The notes: a model not told the origin generated them from the sequence alone. Shown: positions 38,225-48,071, numbered from the stretch's first letter. The stretch: 64,000 bases of DNA from Halovulum marinum (GCF_009697225.1 NZ_WIND01000001.1:248001-312000), one strand, 5' to 3'. Made by a program: numbers and translations.

Positions 38225-38596
38225 ATGAACATGACCTACCGACCCGACCGCACCCCGCCCGAGGGCCCGGACCTCGACGCCGCCTTCGCCGAACTGCGAG
38301 CCGCCGAGCCGCCGCCGCGCCCGGCGTTCATGGAAACGCTGATGGCCGACGCGCTGGCGGCGATGCCGGCGGCGGCGGTGCCGCGCCGGCGCGGCGCGGG
38401 GCGGATGCTGCTGGCCGCGATCGGCGGCTGGGTCGGCGGCGCGGCGCTGGCCGGCGCCGCCGTCGGCGGCATGGCGGTCGGCTACCTGGACCCGGTGGGG
38501 CTGTCGCCGGTGCTGTCCGACGGCGATCTTGCCTATGAGGCCGCCGACGCGCCCGCCGACGCGCTGCTGGCCTTCGCCGAGGAGGCCGGACTGTGA
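38225..38596 (+). CDS. putative anti-sigma-like membrane protein
   Basis: A 123-residue protein. A soluble N-terminal part rich in acidic residues and Pro (DAAFAELRAAEPPPRPAFME) is followed by one Gly/Ala-rich membrane span (about residues 58-88) and a short acidic C-terminal tail. Its position immediately after an ECF sigma gene and its single-span topology are those of an anti-sigma factor. No zinc-binding HxxxCxxC anti-sigma motif is present. The next gene starts on its stop (GTGA). Confidence 0.6.
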   Translation: MNMTYRPDRTPPEGPDLDAAFAELRAAEPPPRPAFMETLMADALAAMPAAAVPRRRGAGRMLLAAIGGWVGGAALAGAAVGGMAVGYLDPVGLSPVLSDGDLAYEAADAPADALLAFAEEAGL

Positions 38597-39123
38597 GCAC
38601 GCCGTCCGCCCCCACCCCCGAGCCCATCCCGCGGCGGATGCCGCGCTGGGCCAAGCTGGCGCTGGTCGGATCGCTGGCGCTGAACCTGGCGGTGCTGGGC
38701 GTCGTCGGCGGCGCGCTGCTGCGCGGCGCCGACCGGGGCCGGCCGCTGTACCTGCCGATCGAGGGCTTTCGCAGCATCAGCGCCGCGATGCTGCCCGAGG
38801 ACCGCGCCGCGCTGCGCCGCGACCTGCGCGCCCGCCGTGACGAGATCCGCGACGCGCGGCGCACGCTGCGCCGCTCGCAAGGCGAATTCATCGCCGCCCT
38901 GCGCGCCGACCCGTTCTCGTCCGAGGCGCTGGCCGCGGCGCTCGACTCGCACGCGGAGCAGTGGGAGCAGTTCGGCAGGCGCACCCGCGAGATGCTGGTG
39001 CGGCGCATTTCCGAAATGTCGCCCGAGGCCCGCGCCGCCTTCGCCGCCAACCTGGAATCGCACCTGTCCGAGCGGCGGGGGGCGCGGTCCGGCCCGAAGG
39101 CGCGGCGGGAGGCGGAGCGCTAG
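38593..39123 (+). CDS. periplasmic heavy-metal sensor (CpxP/ZraP-like)
   Basis: A 176-residue protein with one N-terminal membrane span (LALVGSLALNLAVLGVVGGALL) and a long, Arg-rich helical periplasmic part. DRAALRRDLRARRDEIRDAR and FSSEALAAALDSHAEQWEQF recall the helical LTxxQ-type repeats of CpxP/ZraP, matched to the alphaproteobacterial heavy-metal resistance family. It starts at a GTG overlapping the previous stop with GGAGG upstream. It probably senses or chaperones envelope damage for the sigma operon. No clear metal-binding cluster is present. Confidence 0.75.
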   Translation: MSTPSAPTPEPIPRRMPRWAKLALVGSLALNLAVLGVVGGALLRGADRGRPLYLPIEGFRSISAAMLPEDRAALRRDLRARRDEIRDARRTLRRSQGEFIAALRADPFSSEALAAALDSHAEQWEQFGRRTREMLVRRISEMSPEARAAFAANLESHLSERRGARSGPKARREAER

Positions 39124-39319
39124 GGTTTCGGGCGCAATCCCGGTGCCTGGCGCCGGCGCAGGGCCGGCCGGCCGCCACCACGGCGCCTGGGGCCGGTGCT
39201 CCCGCGACATCGGCGGCCCGGGTGGGGGCGGGGCCGCGCCGGCGATGGCTGCCGCGACATCGACCCGAAGGCGTGCCGCGGCCCGGTCCCGGCAACCGCG
39301 GCCGCCGCGCCGGCCCGTC

Positions 39320-40717
39320 TCAGGCGGCGGCGCTGGCGAAATGGACGCAGTTTCGCCCGGCGAGCTTTGACTCGTAAAGCGCCCGGTCCGCCTCGGCGCA
39401 GAGGCGCTCGAACGACGGCTGGCGGCCGGGCATCGCCACCGCGACCCCGACGCTGATCGTGACCGACAGCGGCGGCAGCGCCGGCGCCGGCCGGATGCGC
39501 AACGCCGACACCGCCGCGCGCAGCCGCTCGGCCGCCCTGGCGCCGGTCTCGGGCGCGGTGTCGGGCATCGCGATCAGGAATTCCTCGCCGCCCTGCCGCG
39601 CCACCAGATCGACGCTGCGCACGTTGTCGCGCAGCCGTTCGGCCACCGCCCGCAGCACCCGGTCGCCGCAGCCGTGGCCGTGGCCGTCGTTGATCGCCTT
39701 GAAATTGTCCAGGTCCAGCATCATCAGCGTGAATGCCCGCTCCGCGGTCCCCGACCGGGCGAGCAGCCGCGGCACGTGGCGGTTGGCGTAGTGCCGGTTG
39801 TAGAGCCCGGTCAGCGGGTCGGTGATCGCCATCCGCATCCCCGAGCGCACCTGGTCGCGCAGCAGCGCCGACAGTATCCGCCGCCGGTCCAGCGCGTCGA
39901 TCCGCGCCACCAGCTCGGCCATCGGCACCTCCGGGGTGACGAAATCCGCCGCGCCCATGTCCAGCGCCCGGCTTGCCATCGCCTCGTCCCCCACCGGCAC
40001 CACGGCCAGCACCGGGGTGTGCCGCAACGCCGGGTCGGCCTGCATGTTGCCGATCAGCCGGAAGCCCAGATCGGCAGCGCGCGGGCCGGTCATCGCCGCC
40101 AGCACCGCCGCCACCGGCTGCGCGCCGCAGGCCGCAAGCGTCTCGCCCGGCGAGCCGCAGCGCAGCACCGGCCGCGCCATGCTGGCGGTCAGCCGCCCGC
40201 CCAGGGCGGCCAGCGCCCGCGGCTCGGGGTCCAGCACCACCAGCGGCGCGGGCGGGCCCTGCCAGCCAGCGCCCGGCTCGGCCATGCCGGCGCAGCCGGC
40301 TAGCAGGTCGGCAGTGTCGCCGCGCAGCGACAGCTCGTCGTGCATCCGTTTCAGGCGCAGGAACATGCGCATGCGCGCGTGCAGCGCGACCGCCGAATAG
40401 GGCCGGGTCATCACGTCGTCGGCGCCGGCGCGGAACGCCGCGGTCAGCGCCTCGTCGCCCGCCGCGTGCCTGGGCACGGTGACGATCACCGGCAGGTGCG
40501 CGGTGTGCGGCGTCCGCTTCAGCGCCTGCAGCAGCGCGTCGGCGCCGGCGCAGCCACCCTCGATGAACACCAGGTCGACATCGCCGGCCCGCGCCGCGGC
40601 GTCGGGCGCGGCGGCGTCGGACAGGGTGTCGACCGCGCAGTAGGCGGCCAGCAGCAGGCTTTTCAGAAGCAGCCTGTTCCCCGGATTCGGATCTATGATA
40701 AGAACGCGCCCAGCCAT
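39320..40717 (-). CDS. pleD: PleD-like response regulator with GGDEF domain, altered receiver
   Basis: A 465-residue protein of the PleD layout: receiver 1 (about 1-120), receiver-like 2 (about 155-285) and a GGDEF diguanylate cyclase domain. The cyclase has an active-site GGEEF at 376-380 and an allosteric I-site RSVD at 367-370, so c-di-GMP synthesis with product inhibition is expected. In receiver 1 the position of the phospho-accepting Asp (Asp53 in Caulobacter PleD) is Glu53 (LVFIEGG), and the switch Lys is Arg (MTRPYS). This suggests a phosphorylation-independent or locked-active enzyme. Confidence 0.85.
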   Translation of the reverse strand: MAGRVLIIDPNPGNRLLLKSLLLAAYCAVDTLSDAAAPDAAARAGDVDLVFIEGGCAGADALLQALKRTPHTAHLPVIVTVPRHAAGDEALTAAFRAGADDVMTRPYSAVALHARMRMFLRLKRMHDELSLRGDTADLLAGCAGMAEPGAGWQGPPAPLVVLDPEPRALAALGGRLTASMARPVLRCGSPGETLAACGAQPVAAVLAAMTGPRAADLGFRLIGNMQADPALRHTPVLAVVPVGDEAMASRALDMGAADFVTPEVPMAELVARIDALDRRRILSALLRDQVRSGMRMAITDPLTGLYNRHYANRHVPRLLARSGTAERAFTLMMLDLDNFKAINDGHGHGCGDRVLRAVAERLRDNVRSVDLVARQGGEEFLIAMPDTAPETGARAAERLRAAVSALRIRPAPALPPLSVTISVGVAVAMPGRQPSFERLCAEADRALYESKLAGRNCVHFASAAA

Positions 40718-40829
40718 GTCGCCGCCTTCGGAGTTGCACGGCCCGCGGCCGCCGCCGGCGTCCTGCCGACGTCTCCGAGACTACGCGCGGCGTGGTTAAC
40801 GGAATCTTTCGGCAAGGGGCGAAACAGCG

Positions 40830-41120
40830 ATGCGCATGACGATGTCGGAAGATCGGGCCGAGGCGATCGCGCTTGCCGCGCTGGGCTGGATCGCGGCCGA
40901 GCCGGAGCGCGCGGGCGCGTTCCTCGGCGCCAGCGGCGCCGCGCCGGACGAGCTGCGCCAGCGCGCCGGCGATCCGATGTTCCTGGGCTTCGTGCTGGAT
41001 TTCCTGCTGCAGGACGACGGCGGCGTGCAGGACTTCGCCGCGCAGATGCCGTGCCACCCCGAGGAGGTGCTGCGCGCCCGCGCCGCCCTGCCCGGGGGCG
41101 ATCTGCCGAACTGGACCTGA
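40830..41120 (+). CDS. DUF3572 family protein
   Basis: A 96-residue helical protein. The block AEAIALAALGWIAAEPERAGAFLGASG followed by FLGFVLDFLLQDDGGVQDFA is characteristic of DUF3572 in alphaproteobacteria. AAGGGGC lies upstream of the ATG at 40830; a second ATG is two codons later. It is divergent from the PleD-like gene with 112 bp between and convergent with the thioesterase gene. Function unknown. Confidence 0.8.
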   Translation: MRMTMSEDRAEAIALAALGWIAAEPERAGAFLGASGAAPDELRQRAGDPMFLGFVLDFLLQDDGGVQDFAAQMPCHPEEVLRARAALPGGDLPNWT

Positions 41121-41124
41121 AGCC

Positions 41125-41637
41125 TCAGCCGCGCCGCAACGCGCCCAGCGCCGCGCGCAGCCGCTCGGGCAGCGGCACCGGGCGGCGGCTGTCGCGGTCG
41201 ACGTAGACATGGGTGAAGCGCGCCTCGGCGGCGGCGCTGTCGTCGCGCGCACGGAACATCCCGACCTCGTACTGGACCGAGGAATTCCCGACCCGCGACA
41301 CCCTGAGCCCGGTCTCGACCTGGTCCGGATAGGCCAGCGCGTCGTGGTAGACGCAGGCGCTCTCGACCACCAGGCCGATCACCGGCCCGGCCGGCAGCTC
41401 CAGCCCGGCCGCGTCGATCAGCCAGCCGTTCACGCAGCTGTCGACGAACTCGTAGTAGACCACGTTGTTGAGGTGCCCGTAGACGTCGTTGTCGCGCCAG
41501 CGGGTCGTCACCGGCCGGAAGGCGGCGTAGTCCGACCGGCGCGCGCGCGGGCGGCGCTCGCGCGTCTGCGGCCGGACGACCGAGGTCGCGGCCGTCTCGG
41601 CGGTGTCGGCGGCGTCGGTGGAGGTGGAACTGTGCAT
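41125..41637 (-). CDS. acyl-CoA thioesterase, 4HBT/hotdog family
   Basis: A 170-residue hotdog-fold hydrolase. The active-site segment WRDNDVYGHLNNVVYYEFVDSCVN contains the D-x-x-G-H-x-N-N motif of 4-hydroxybenzoyl-CoA-type thioesterases, with Asp as the likely nucleophile/base. The remainder (SRVGNSSVQYEVGMF, ARFTHVYVDRDSRRPVPLP) follows the family. The first 30 residues are Ala/Thr/Arg-rich and not conserved, so the true start may lie further in. The substrate chain length is unknown. Confidence 0.85.
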   Translation of the reverse strand: MHSSTSTDAADTAETAATSVVRPQTRERRPRARRSDYAAFRPVTTRWRDNDVYGHLNNVVYYEFVDSCVNGWLIDAAGLELPAGPVIGLVVESACVYHDALAYPDQVETGLRVSRVGNSSVQYEVGMFRARDDSAAAEARFTHVYVDRDSRRPVPLPERLRAALGALRRG

Positions 41638-41834
41638 CGCCTGTCCTGCGGTGTGCCCGGTGGTCTTGCTCCGTGTTCGGCACGCAGGTTAGCCCGTTTG
41701 CGCGCAAAGGCAATCGCCGGCGCAGCGTGACACGGCACCGCGCCGGTGTTGGCGCGGGGCTGGACGCGGCCCCGAACGGGGCGGTAGACGGGGCGTCGGG
41801 GGCGGCCCGACGCCGGCCCCGGAAAGGCAGACAC

Positions 41835-42581
41835 ATGAGCGAGATCTCCGCGATCCTGTTCGACAAGGACGGGACGCTGTTCGACTTCGGACTGACCTGG
41901 GGGCCGTGGACCGCGCGCTTCATCCGCGAGCTGGCCCGCGACGCCGCCCACGCCGACGCGCTGGCGCAGGCGATGCGCTTCGACATGCGCGCCGAGCGGC
42001 ACCTGCCCGACAGCCCGTTCGTCGCCGGCACGGTCGACGACTGGATGCCGGTGCTGCTGCCGCTGCTGCCCGAGCACGGCGCCGAGTCGCTGCTGCGCCA
42101 TATCGGCGCGCGCGCGGCCGGAACCCCGCAGGTGCCCGCCGCGCCGCTGCCGCCGCTGCTGCAAGGGCTGCGCGATGCGGGCTACCGGCTGGGGGTAGCG
42201 ACCAACGACGGCTTCGCGCCGGTCTCGCAGCACCTGGCCGAGGCCGGGGTGGCGCATATGTTCGACTTCGTCGCCGGCTACGACAGCGGCCACGGGCCGA
42301 AGCCGGCGCCGGGGATGCTGCTGGCGTTCAGCCGGCACACCGGGGTGGCGACGGACGCGACGCTGATGGTCGGCGACAGCCTGCACGATCTGACCGCCGC
42401 GCGCACCGCCGGCATGCCGGCGGTGGCGGTGCTGACCGGCTCGGCCCCGGCCGAGGTGCTGGCGCCGCACGCCGAGGCGGTGCTGCCGTCGATCGCTTCG
42501 CTTCCCGACTGGCTGAAACAGCGGAAAACCGGCACCCCGCCGTCGCAAACGGGACGGACCGGGCTGCGCATGGCGGATTGA
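41835..42581 (+). CDS. HAD family hydrolase (phosphoglycolate phosphatase-like)
   Basis: A 248-residue haloacid dehalogenase-superfamily phosphatase. Motif I is ILFDKDGTLFD with nucleophile Asp10 and acid Asp12; motif II is GVATNDG; motif III includes the Lys in GHGPKPAPGMLL; motif IV is VGDSLHDLTAARTAG. An alpha-helical cap lies between motifs I and II (C1 type). The last 25 residues are extra. AGGCAG precedes the ATG. The MttB gene follows 29 bp later in the same direction and may be co-transcribed. Confidence 0.88.
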   Translation: MSEISAILFDKDGTLFDFGLTWGPWTARFIRELARDAAHADALAQAMRFDMRAERHLPDSPFVAGTVDDWMPVLLPLLPEHGAESLLRHIGARAAGTPQVPAAPLPPLLQGLRDAGYRLGVATNDGFAPVSQHLAEAGVAHMFDFVAGYDSGHGPKPAPGMLLAFSRHTGVATDATLMVGDSLHDLTAARTAGMPAVAVLTGSAPAEVLAPHAEAVLPSIASLPDWLKQRKTGTPPSQTGRTGLRMAD

Positions 42582-42610
42582 CTGGACCCAGCCGCTGCCG
42601 AGAGGATCTC

Positions 42611-44167
42611 ATGTCGGACCGAAAAGGCCACCGCTCGGGCGGGCGCGCCTCCGCCCACCGCCGCCAGACCGGCCACGCGATCGCCCAGCCGCCCTGGCGC
42701 ATCCCGGTGAACCCCGACCACCCGACCGAGCCGCTGCCGCCCGAGGGCGTCGCCGCGATCCACGAGGCGGCAATGCGCGTGCTCGAGGAGATCGGCATCG
42801 AGTTCCTGCACCCCGAGGCCCGCGACGTGCTGGCCCGCGCCGGCTGCGCGGTCGAGCCGGACGGCTGCAACGTGCGCATGGACCGCGCCTGGGTGATGGA
42901 GAAGGTCGCGCTGGCCCCGGCCGAGTTCACCATCACCCCGCGCAACCCGGACCGGGCGATCCGCATCGGCGGGCCGCACATGGTATTCTCGGCGGTCGCC
43001 TCGCCGCCGAACGTGATGGATCTGGACCGCGGCCGCCGGGTCGGCGACTTCGCCAGCTTCCGCGACCTGACCAAGCTGACGCAGTACTTCAACTGCCTGC
43101 ACGTCGCCGGCGGCTACCCGGTCGAGCCGGTGGATCTGCACGCCTCGATCCGGCACCTGGACTGCATCCACGCCGCGCTGACCCTGACCGACAAGGTCAG
43201 CCACGCCTATTCGCTGGGCCCCGACCGGGTCGAGGACGTGCTGGAGATGGCCCGGCTGGCCAGCGGCCTGCCCGCGGACGAATTCTTCGCCATCCCGCGG
43301 CTCTACACCAACATCAACTCGTCGTCGCCGCTGAAGCACGACTGGCCGATGCTGGACGGGGCGATGCGCTTTGCCCGGCGCGGTCAGCCGGTGATCGTCA
43401 CCCCGTTCACCCTGGCCGGGGCGATGGCGCCGGTGACGATGGCGGGCGCGGTGGTGCAGTCGGTGGCCGAATGCCTGGCCGCGGTGGCGCTGCTGCAGCA
43501 GATCAACCCGGGCACGCCCTGCGTCATGGGCACCTTCACCTCGAACGTCGACATGAAGTCCGGCGCGCCGGCCTTCGGCACGCCGGAATACATGCGCGCG
43601 ACACAGATGTCGGGGCAGATGGCGCGGTTCTACCGGCTGCCGCTGCGCGCCTCGAACGCCTGCGCGGCGAATGCGCCCGACGCGCAGGCGATGTGGGAAA
43701 GCATGAACTCGCTGTGGGCGGCGGTGCAGTCGCGGACCAATTTCGTGTTCCACGGCGCCGGCTGGCTGGAGGGCGGCCTGATCGCCAGCTACGAGAAGCT
43801 GGTGATGGACTGCGAGGCGATCCAGCAGATCCAGCGCTATTTCGAGCCGGTGCTGGTCGACACCTCGGCCGACGCGCTGGCGCTCGAGGCGATCCGCGAG
43901 GTCGGCCCGAACGGCAACTTCTTCGGCGCCAGCCACACCCAGGACCGCTATGCCACCGCCTTCTACGCGCCGTTCCTCAGCGACTGGCGCAACTTCGAGG
44001 CATGGAGCGGCGCCGGCGCGACCTGGACCGCCGAGCGCGCCAACCGGATATGGAAGAAGATCCTGGCCGAGTACGAGCCGCCGCCGATGGATCCCGACGC
44101 GCGCGAGGCGCTGGACGACTTCGTCGCCCGCCGCAAGGCCGAAGGCGGCGCCGAGACCGACTTCTGA
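42611..44167 (+). CDS. MttB-family (trimethylamine methyltransferase-like) protein, non-pyrrolysine
   Basis: A 518-residue TIM-barrel protein of the MttB superfamily, which demethylates methylated amines and transfers the methyl group to a corrinoid protein. The blocks LEEIGIEFLHPEARDVLARAGC, VFSAVASPPNVMDLDRGRR, NCLHVAGGYPVEPVDL and SCN-like RLPLRASNACAANAPDAQAMWE are typical. There is no in-frame UAG, so this is the non-Pyl branch, some members of which act on glycine betaine or other quaternary amines. No corrinoid protein or reactivation ATPase gene is near. The substrate is unknown. Confidence 0.85.
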   Translation: MSDRKGHRSGGRASAHRRQTGHAIAQPPWRIPVNPDHPTEPLPPEGVAAIHEAAMRVLEEIGIEFLHPEARDVLARAGCAVEPDGCNVRMDRAWVMEKVALAPAEFTITPRNPDRAIRIGGPHMVFSAVASPPNVMDLDRGRRVGDFASFRDLTKLTQYFNCLHVAGGYPVEPVDLHASIRHLDCIHAALTLTDKVSHAYSLGPDRVEDVLEMARLASGLPADEFFAIPRLYTNINSSSPLKHDWPMLDGAMRFARRGQPVIVTPFTLAGAMAPVTMAGAVVQSVAECLAAVALLQQINPGTPCVMGTFTSNVDMKSGAPAFGTPEYMRATQMSGQMARFYRLPLRASNACAANAPDAQAMWESMNSLWAAVQSRTNFVFHGAGWLEGGLIASYEKLVMDCEAIQQIQRYFEPVLVDTSADALALEAIREVGPNGNFFGASHTQDRYATAFYAPFLSDWRNFEAWSGAGATWTAERANRIWKKILAEYEPPPMDPDAREALDDFVARRKAEGGAETDF

Positions 44168-44319
44168 GCGGCCGCGCCCGGAACAGAGCGCGGAACAGAA
44201 CACTGAACTGAACGCCCGTTCACGCGATTGGCAGCAGACCGCCGCCGCGGTGCAGTTCGGCATTGCCTGGCGCGCCAGCCCCGCTAGGGTGCCGCGGAGC
44301 GATTTCTCGGGGTATTTTC

Positions 44320-45245
44320 ATGACGGCGATCGTAGACATCCGCGACCTGACCAAGACCTATGGCTCGGGTCACCAGGCATTGAAGGGCGTCAGCCTGCAG
44401 ATCGCGCAGGGCGAGATCCTGGCGCTGCTGGGACCGAACGGCGCCGGCAAGACGACGATGATCTCGGTGATCTGCGGCATCACCAACCCGACCTCGGGCA
44501 CGGTGACGGTGGCCGGGCACGACATCATCCGCGACTTCCGCGCCGCCCGCGCGACGATCGGCCTGGTGCCGCAGGAGGTGGCGCTGGAGCCGTTCGCCAA
44601 TGTCGCGGACACCGTCGCCTATACCCGCGGCCTGTTCGGCAAGGCGCCGGCCCCGGACCGGATCGAGGCGATCCTGCGCAACCTGTCGCTGTGGGACAAG
44701 CGCAACGCGCAGGTCAACGAGCTGTCCGGCGGGATGAAGCGCCGGGTGCTGATCGCCAAGGCGCTCAGCCACGAGCCGCGGGTGCTGTTCCTGGACGAGC
44801 CCACCGCCGGCGTCGACGTCGAGCTGCGCAAGGACATGTGGCGGATCGTGGGCGAGCTGCGCGAAGGCGGCGTGACGATCATCCTGACCACTCACTACAT
44901 CGAGGAGGCCGAGGCCATCGCCGATCGCGTCGGGGTGATCAACCACGGCCAGCTGCTGCTGGTCGAGGACAAGGCCACGCTGATGGCCCGGATGGGCCGC
45001 AAGGAGATGCTGATCGAGCTGCAGGAGCCGGTCTCGGCGCTGCCCGAGGCGCTGTCCGGCTATAGCCTGGAGCGCAACGGCGCCGGCGACGTGCTGACCT
45101 ATGCCTATGACAGCCAGGCGGCGCGCACCGGCATCACCCGGCTGCTGTCGGACCTGAACGCCGCCGGTCTGAACGTGCGCGACGTACAGACCCGGCAAAG
45201 CTCGCTGGAGGAAATCTTCGTCGGCCTGGTGAAGGAGGACGCGTG

Positions 45246-45246
<1 letters not shown>
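44320..45246 (+). CDS. ABC transporter ATP-binding protein (YadG-like)
   Basis: A 308-residue ATPase. Walker A is GPNGAGKT at 38-45, followed by the Q-loop ([11 protein letters not shown]), the signature LSGGMKRR, Walker [13 protein letters not shown] and the H-loop THY. The C-terminal extension (about 70 residues, [13 protein letters not shown]) is that of exporters pairing with ABC-2 permeases. Its last base overlaps the ATG of the permease gene (TGATG). What it exports cannot be told from the sequence. It probably acts as a dimer with two permease copies. Confidence 0.93.
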
Positions 45247-46007
<761 letters not shown>

Positions 46008-46019
46008 CCGCAGGTCGAC

Positions 46020-46463
46020 TCAGCCGTCCTGAAGACGATAATCCAGGCGGGGCCAGTCCGGCCCTGCCAGCCAGCCACCAAGGTCCGCGCGGAACGCCGC
46101 CCTGTCGGCGCCGGTGCCGGTCCGCCACCACCACCGGACCCGTGCGGCCTTCTCGCCTTTCAGCGACGGATAGACGTAGAGACAGCCCAGATAGGTACCG
46201 TCACCGCCCTCGATCACCCAGGCGAAGCTGCGGCGGCAGTCGAATTCTCGCTGGTGCCAGGCCAGGTCGAGGTAATTTTCCTCGGCTGTCAGCCCGTCTG
46301 GCCAGGTCATGTTCGGATTGGCGGCCCGGATGTCGGCCGCGCTTTCCATCACCGCCGCGTAGTCGCGGTCCTGATCCGCGACGCCCAGCGCCCTGAGGCA
46401 CACCGTGCCCAGGTCATGCTCTCGGGGGATCTGCCATCCGGCAAACTCCGGATGCGGTTCCAT
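46020..46463 (-). CDS. GNAT-like acetyltransferase, putative
   Basis: A 147-residue soluble protein from an ATG at 46463 with GGAG six bases upstream; an ATG 11 codons earlier is an alternative. The pattern of a first helix (DRDYAAVMESAADI), a turn with NMTWPDGLTAEENYLDLAWHQREF, strand SFAWVIEGGDGTYLGCLYVYP and a following strand rich in aromatic residues (ARVRWWWRTG) resembles a GNAT fold. The acetyl-CoA loop is not clear, so activity is uncertain. Convergent with the ABC-2 permease gene. Confidence 0.6.
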   Translation of the reverse strand: MEPHPEFAGWQIPREHDLGTVCLRALGVADQDRDYAAVMESAADIRAANPNMTWPDGLTAEENYLDLAWHQREFDCRRSFAWVIEGGDGTYLGCLYVYPSLKGEKAARVRWWWRTGTGADRAAFRADLGGWLAGPDWPRLDYRLQDG

Positions 46464-46602
46464 TGGACGCTCCAGCCCGTCTCGACGGTCAGGCATATGA
46501 TGCCTGCGGCGAGGTCAATCTGTCAGCAACGAAAAGGGGCCGGAAACGACATAGGGCCGCTGCCGCGGCCCTGTCATGCTTTCTTTGAAAGCGCCTGAAA
46601 TC

Positions 46603-46677
46603 TGGAGCGGGCGATGAGATTCGAACTCACGACCCTTACCTTGGCAAGGTAATGCTCTACCCCTGAGCTACGCCCGC
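46603..46677 (-). tRNA. tRNA-Gly (anticodon GCC)
   Basis: A 75-nt tRNA with the CCA end encoded. The acceptor stem is GCGGGCG/CGCCCGC with discriminator U. The D-arm (TAGCTCAGGGGTAGAGCA) and the T-arm (GTTCGAATC) are canonical. The anticodon stem ACCTT/AAGGT encloses GCC at 46643-46645. It lies between the GNAT-like gene and the MFS gene. Although tRNA genes are favoured integration sites, no element is seen next to it. Confidence 0.97.
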
Positions 46678-46754
46678 GCTCCGATTTCGTTTCGCCGTTA
46701 TAGAGATTCGCGATCCGGCTGCAAGCGGAAAAGCGGCGGTCGGCGGCAAGATTG

Positions 46755-48071
46755 TCAGCCGTCGCCGGGCTGCGGATCGGGGCGGTTTTCCGGCCCCGCT
46801 CCGGCGTCGCTGCCAGCCCGGGCGGCGGTTTCCGGCGCCTCCTCGATCGCCGGGTTCAGCAGGTTGGTCTGCGGCGTGGTCTGCGTTCCCACCGGCGCGG
46901 TGTGGAACGCGGCCTTGTCGCGCGGGCCCGGCGCATCGCGGCGGCGGATCCGCCAGGCGCCGTAAACGATCAGCAGCGCGTGCGCCGCCAGCGAGTTCAT
47001 GAACAGCCCCGCCGGGCCGGTCAGGTTCATCAGCAGACCGCCCATCAGCGGCCCGGCGATCGAGCCGATGCCGAACAGCAGCAGCAGCCCGCCGCTGGTG
47101 CGCAGGAAATAGTTCTCGGGGGCGTGGTCGTTGGCGTGGGCGACGATCACCGGGTACATCGCGTAGACCGCCGCGCCGAACACGCTGGCCAGCGCCAGCA
47201 CCAGCATCGGCGCGGTCGGCGCGATGAACACGAAGGTCACGTCGACCGCCGCCGCCACCGCGCCCAGCCCCAGCAGCACGAAGCGCCGGTCCATGCGGTC
47301 GGACAGGAAGCCGACCGGCACCTGCAGCGCCGCGCCCGCGACCACCGCGATCGACATGAAGATGGCGATGGTGCTGACATCCAGCCCGATGCGCGCGCCA
47401 TAGACCGCGCCCAGCGTGCCGAAGGCGCCGTTCGAGACCCCGACCAGCACCACCGCGACCACCGCCAGCGGCGAGTTGCGCCACAGCGCCGGCAGGTCCA
47501 GGCTGGCGGCGACCATCGGCTGCGGCGCGATCTGCTGCGTCACCGCCGTCGGCAGCAGCGCCAGCGCATAGAAGATCGCCGCCAGCACGAAGAAGGCGTA
47601 GCCGCCGGTGTCGCCGGTCATCAGCAGCATCTGCCCGGCGGTGGTCGCGGCAAGGTTGACCATCGTGTAGACGCCGAACACCCCGCCGCGCGCCTCGCCC
47701 GGGGTGCGCTCGTTGATCCAGCTCTCGACGATCATCGCCGCGCCGGCGAAGCAGTAGCCGGCCAGCGCGCGCAGCACGATCCAGGCCCAGGCGTGGATGA
47801 ACAGCAGCGACAGCAGGATCGACACCGCCGCCAGCCCGGCCATCACCGAGAACGCGCGGATGTGCCCGACCCGGCCCACCAGCCGCGGCACCGACAGGCA
47901 GCCGCTGACATAGCCCAGCGCCCAGCCGGTGCCCAGCAGGCCCAGCGAGAGGGACGAGAACCCCTCCTCGGCGCCGCGCAGCGGCAGGATCAGCCCGTTG
48001 ATGCCGCCGGCGAACATCAGCGCCGCCGATCCCATCAGCAGCGCCCCGATGGTGCCGAAGTGCCTGTGCAT
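46755..48071 (-). CDS. MFS transporter (YcaD/CynX-like)
   Basis: A 438-residue major facilitator with twelve predicted spans. A first-loop GR-type motif is seen in SVPRLVGRVGHIRAF, and the matching second-half motif in VGFLSDRMDRRFVLLG. INERTPGEARGGVFGVY between spans 4 and 5 is typical of the YcaD-like branch. GGAGGG lies before the ATG at 48071. The C-terminal 40 residues are Pro/Ala/Gly-rich and probably disordered. Substrate unknown. It runs in the same direction as the upstream pyruvate carboxylase gene, 99 bp after it. Confidence 0.9.
   Translation of the reverse strand: MHRHFGTIGALLMGSAALMFAGGINGLILPLRGAEEGFSSLSLGLLGTGWALGYVSGCLSVPRLVGRVGHIRAFSVMAGLAAVSILLSLLFIHAWAWIVLRALAGYCFAGAAMIVESWINERTPGEARGGVFGVYTMVNLAATTAGQMLLMTGDTGGYAFFVLAAIFYALALLPTAVTQQIAPQPMVAASLDLPALWRNSPLAVVAVVLVGVSNGAFGTLGAVYGARIGLDVSTIAIFMSIAVVAGAALQVPVGFLSDRMDRRFVLLGLGAVAAAVDVTFVFIAPTAPMLVLALASVFGAAVYAMYPVIVAHANDHAPENYFLRTSGGLLLLFGIGSIAGPLMGGLLMNLTGPAGLFMNSLAAHALLIVYGAWRIRRRDAPGPRDKAAFHTAPVGTQTTPQTNLLNPAIEEAPETAARAGSDAGAGPENRPDPQPGDG

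Noticed and set aside
42611-44167. Pyrrolysine-containing MttB
   Set aside because: No in-frame UAG interrupts the gene and no pyl genes are seen; it belongs to the non-Pyl branch.
46603-46677. tRNA-Gly as an integration site
   Set aside because: Flanks have normal composition, no integrase and no visible repeated tRNA end.
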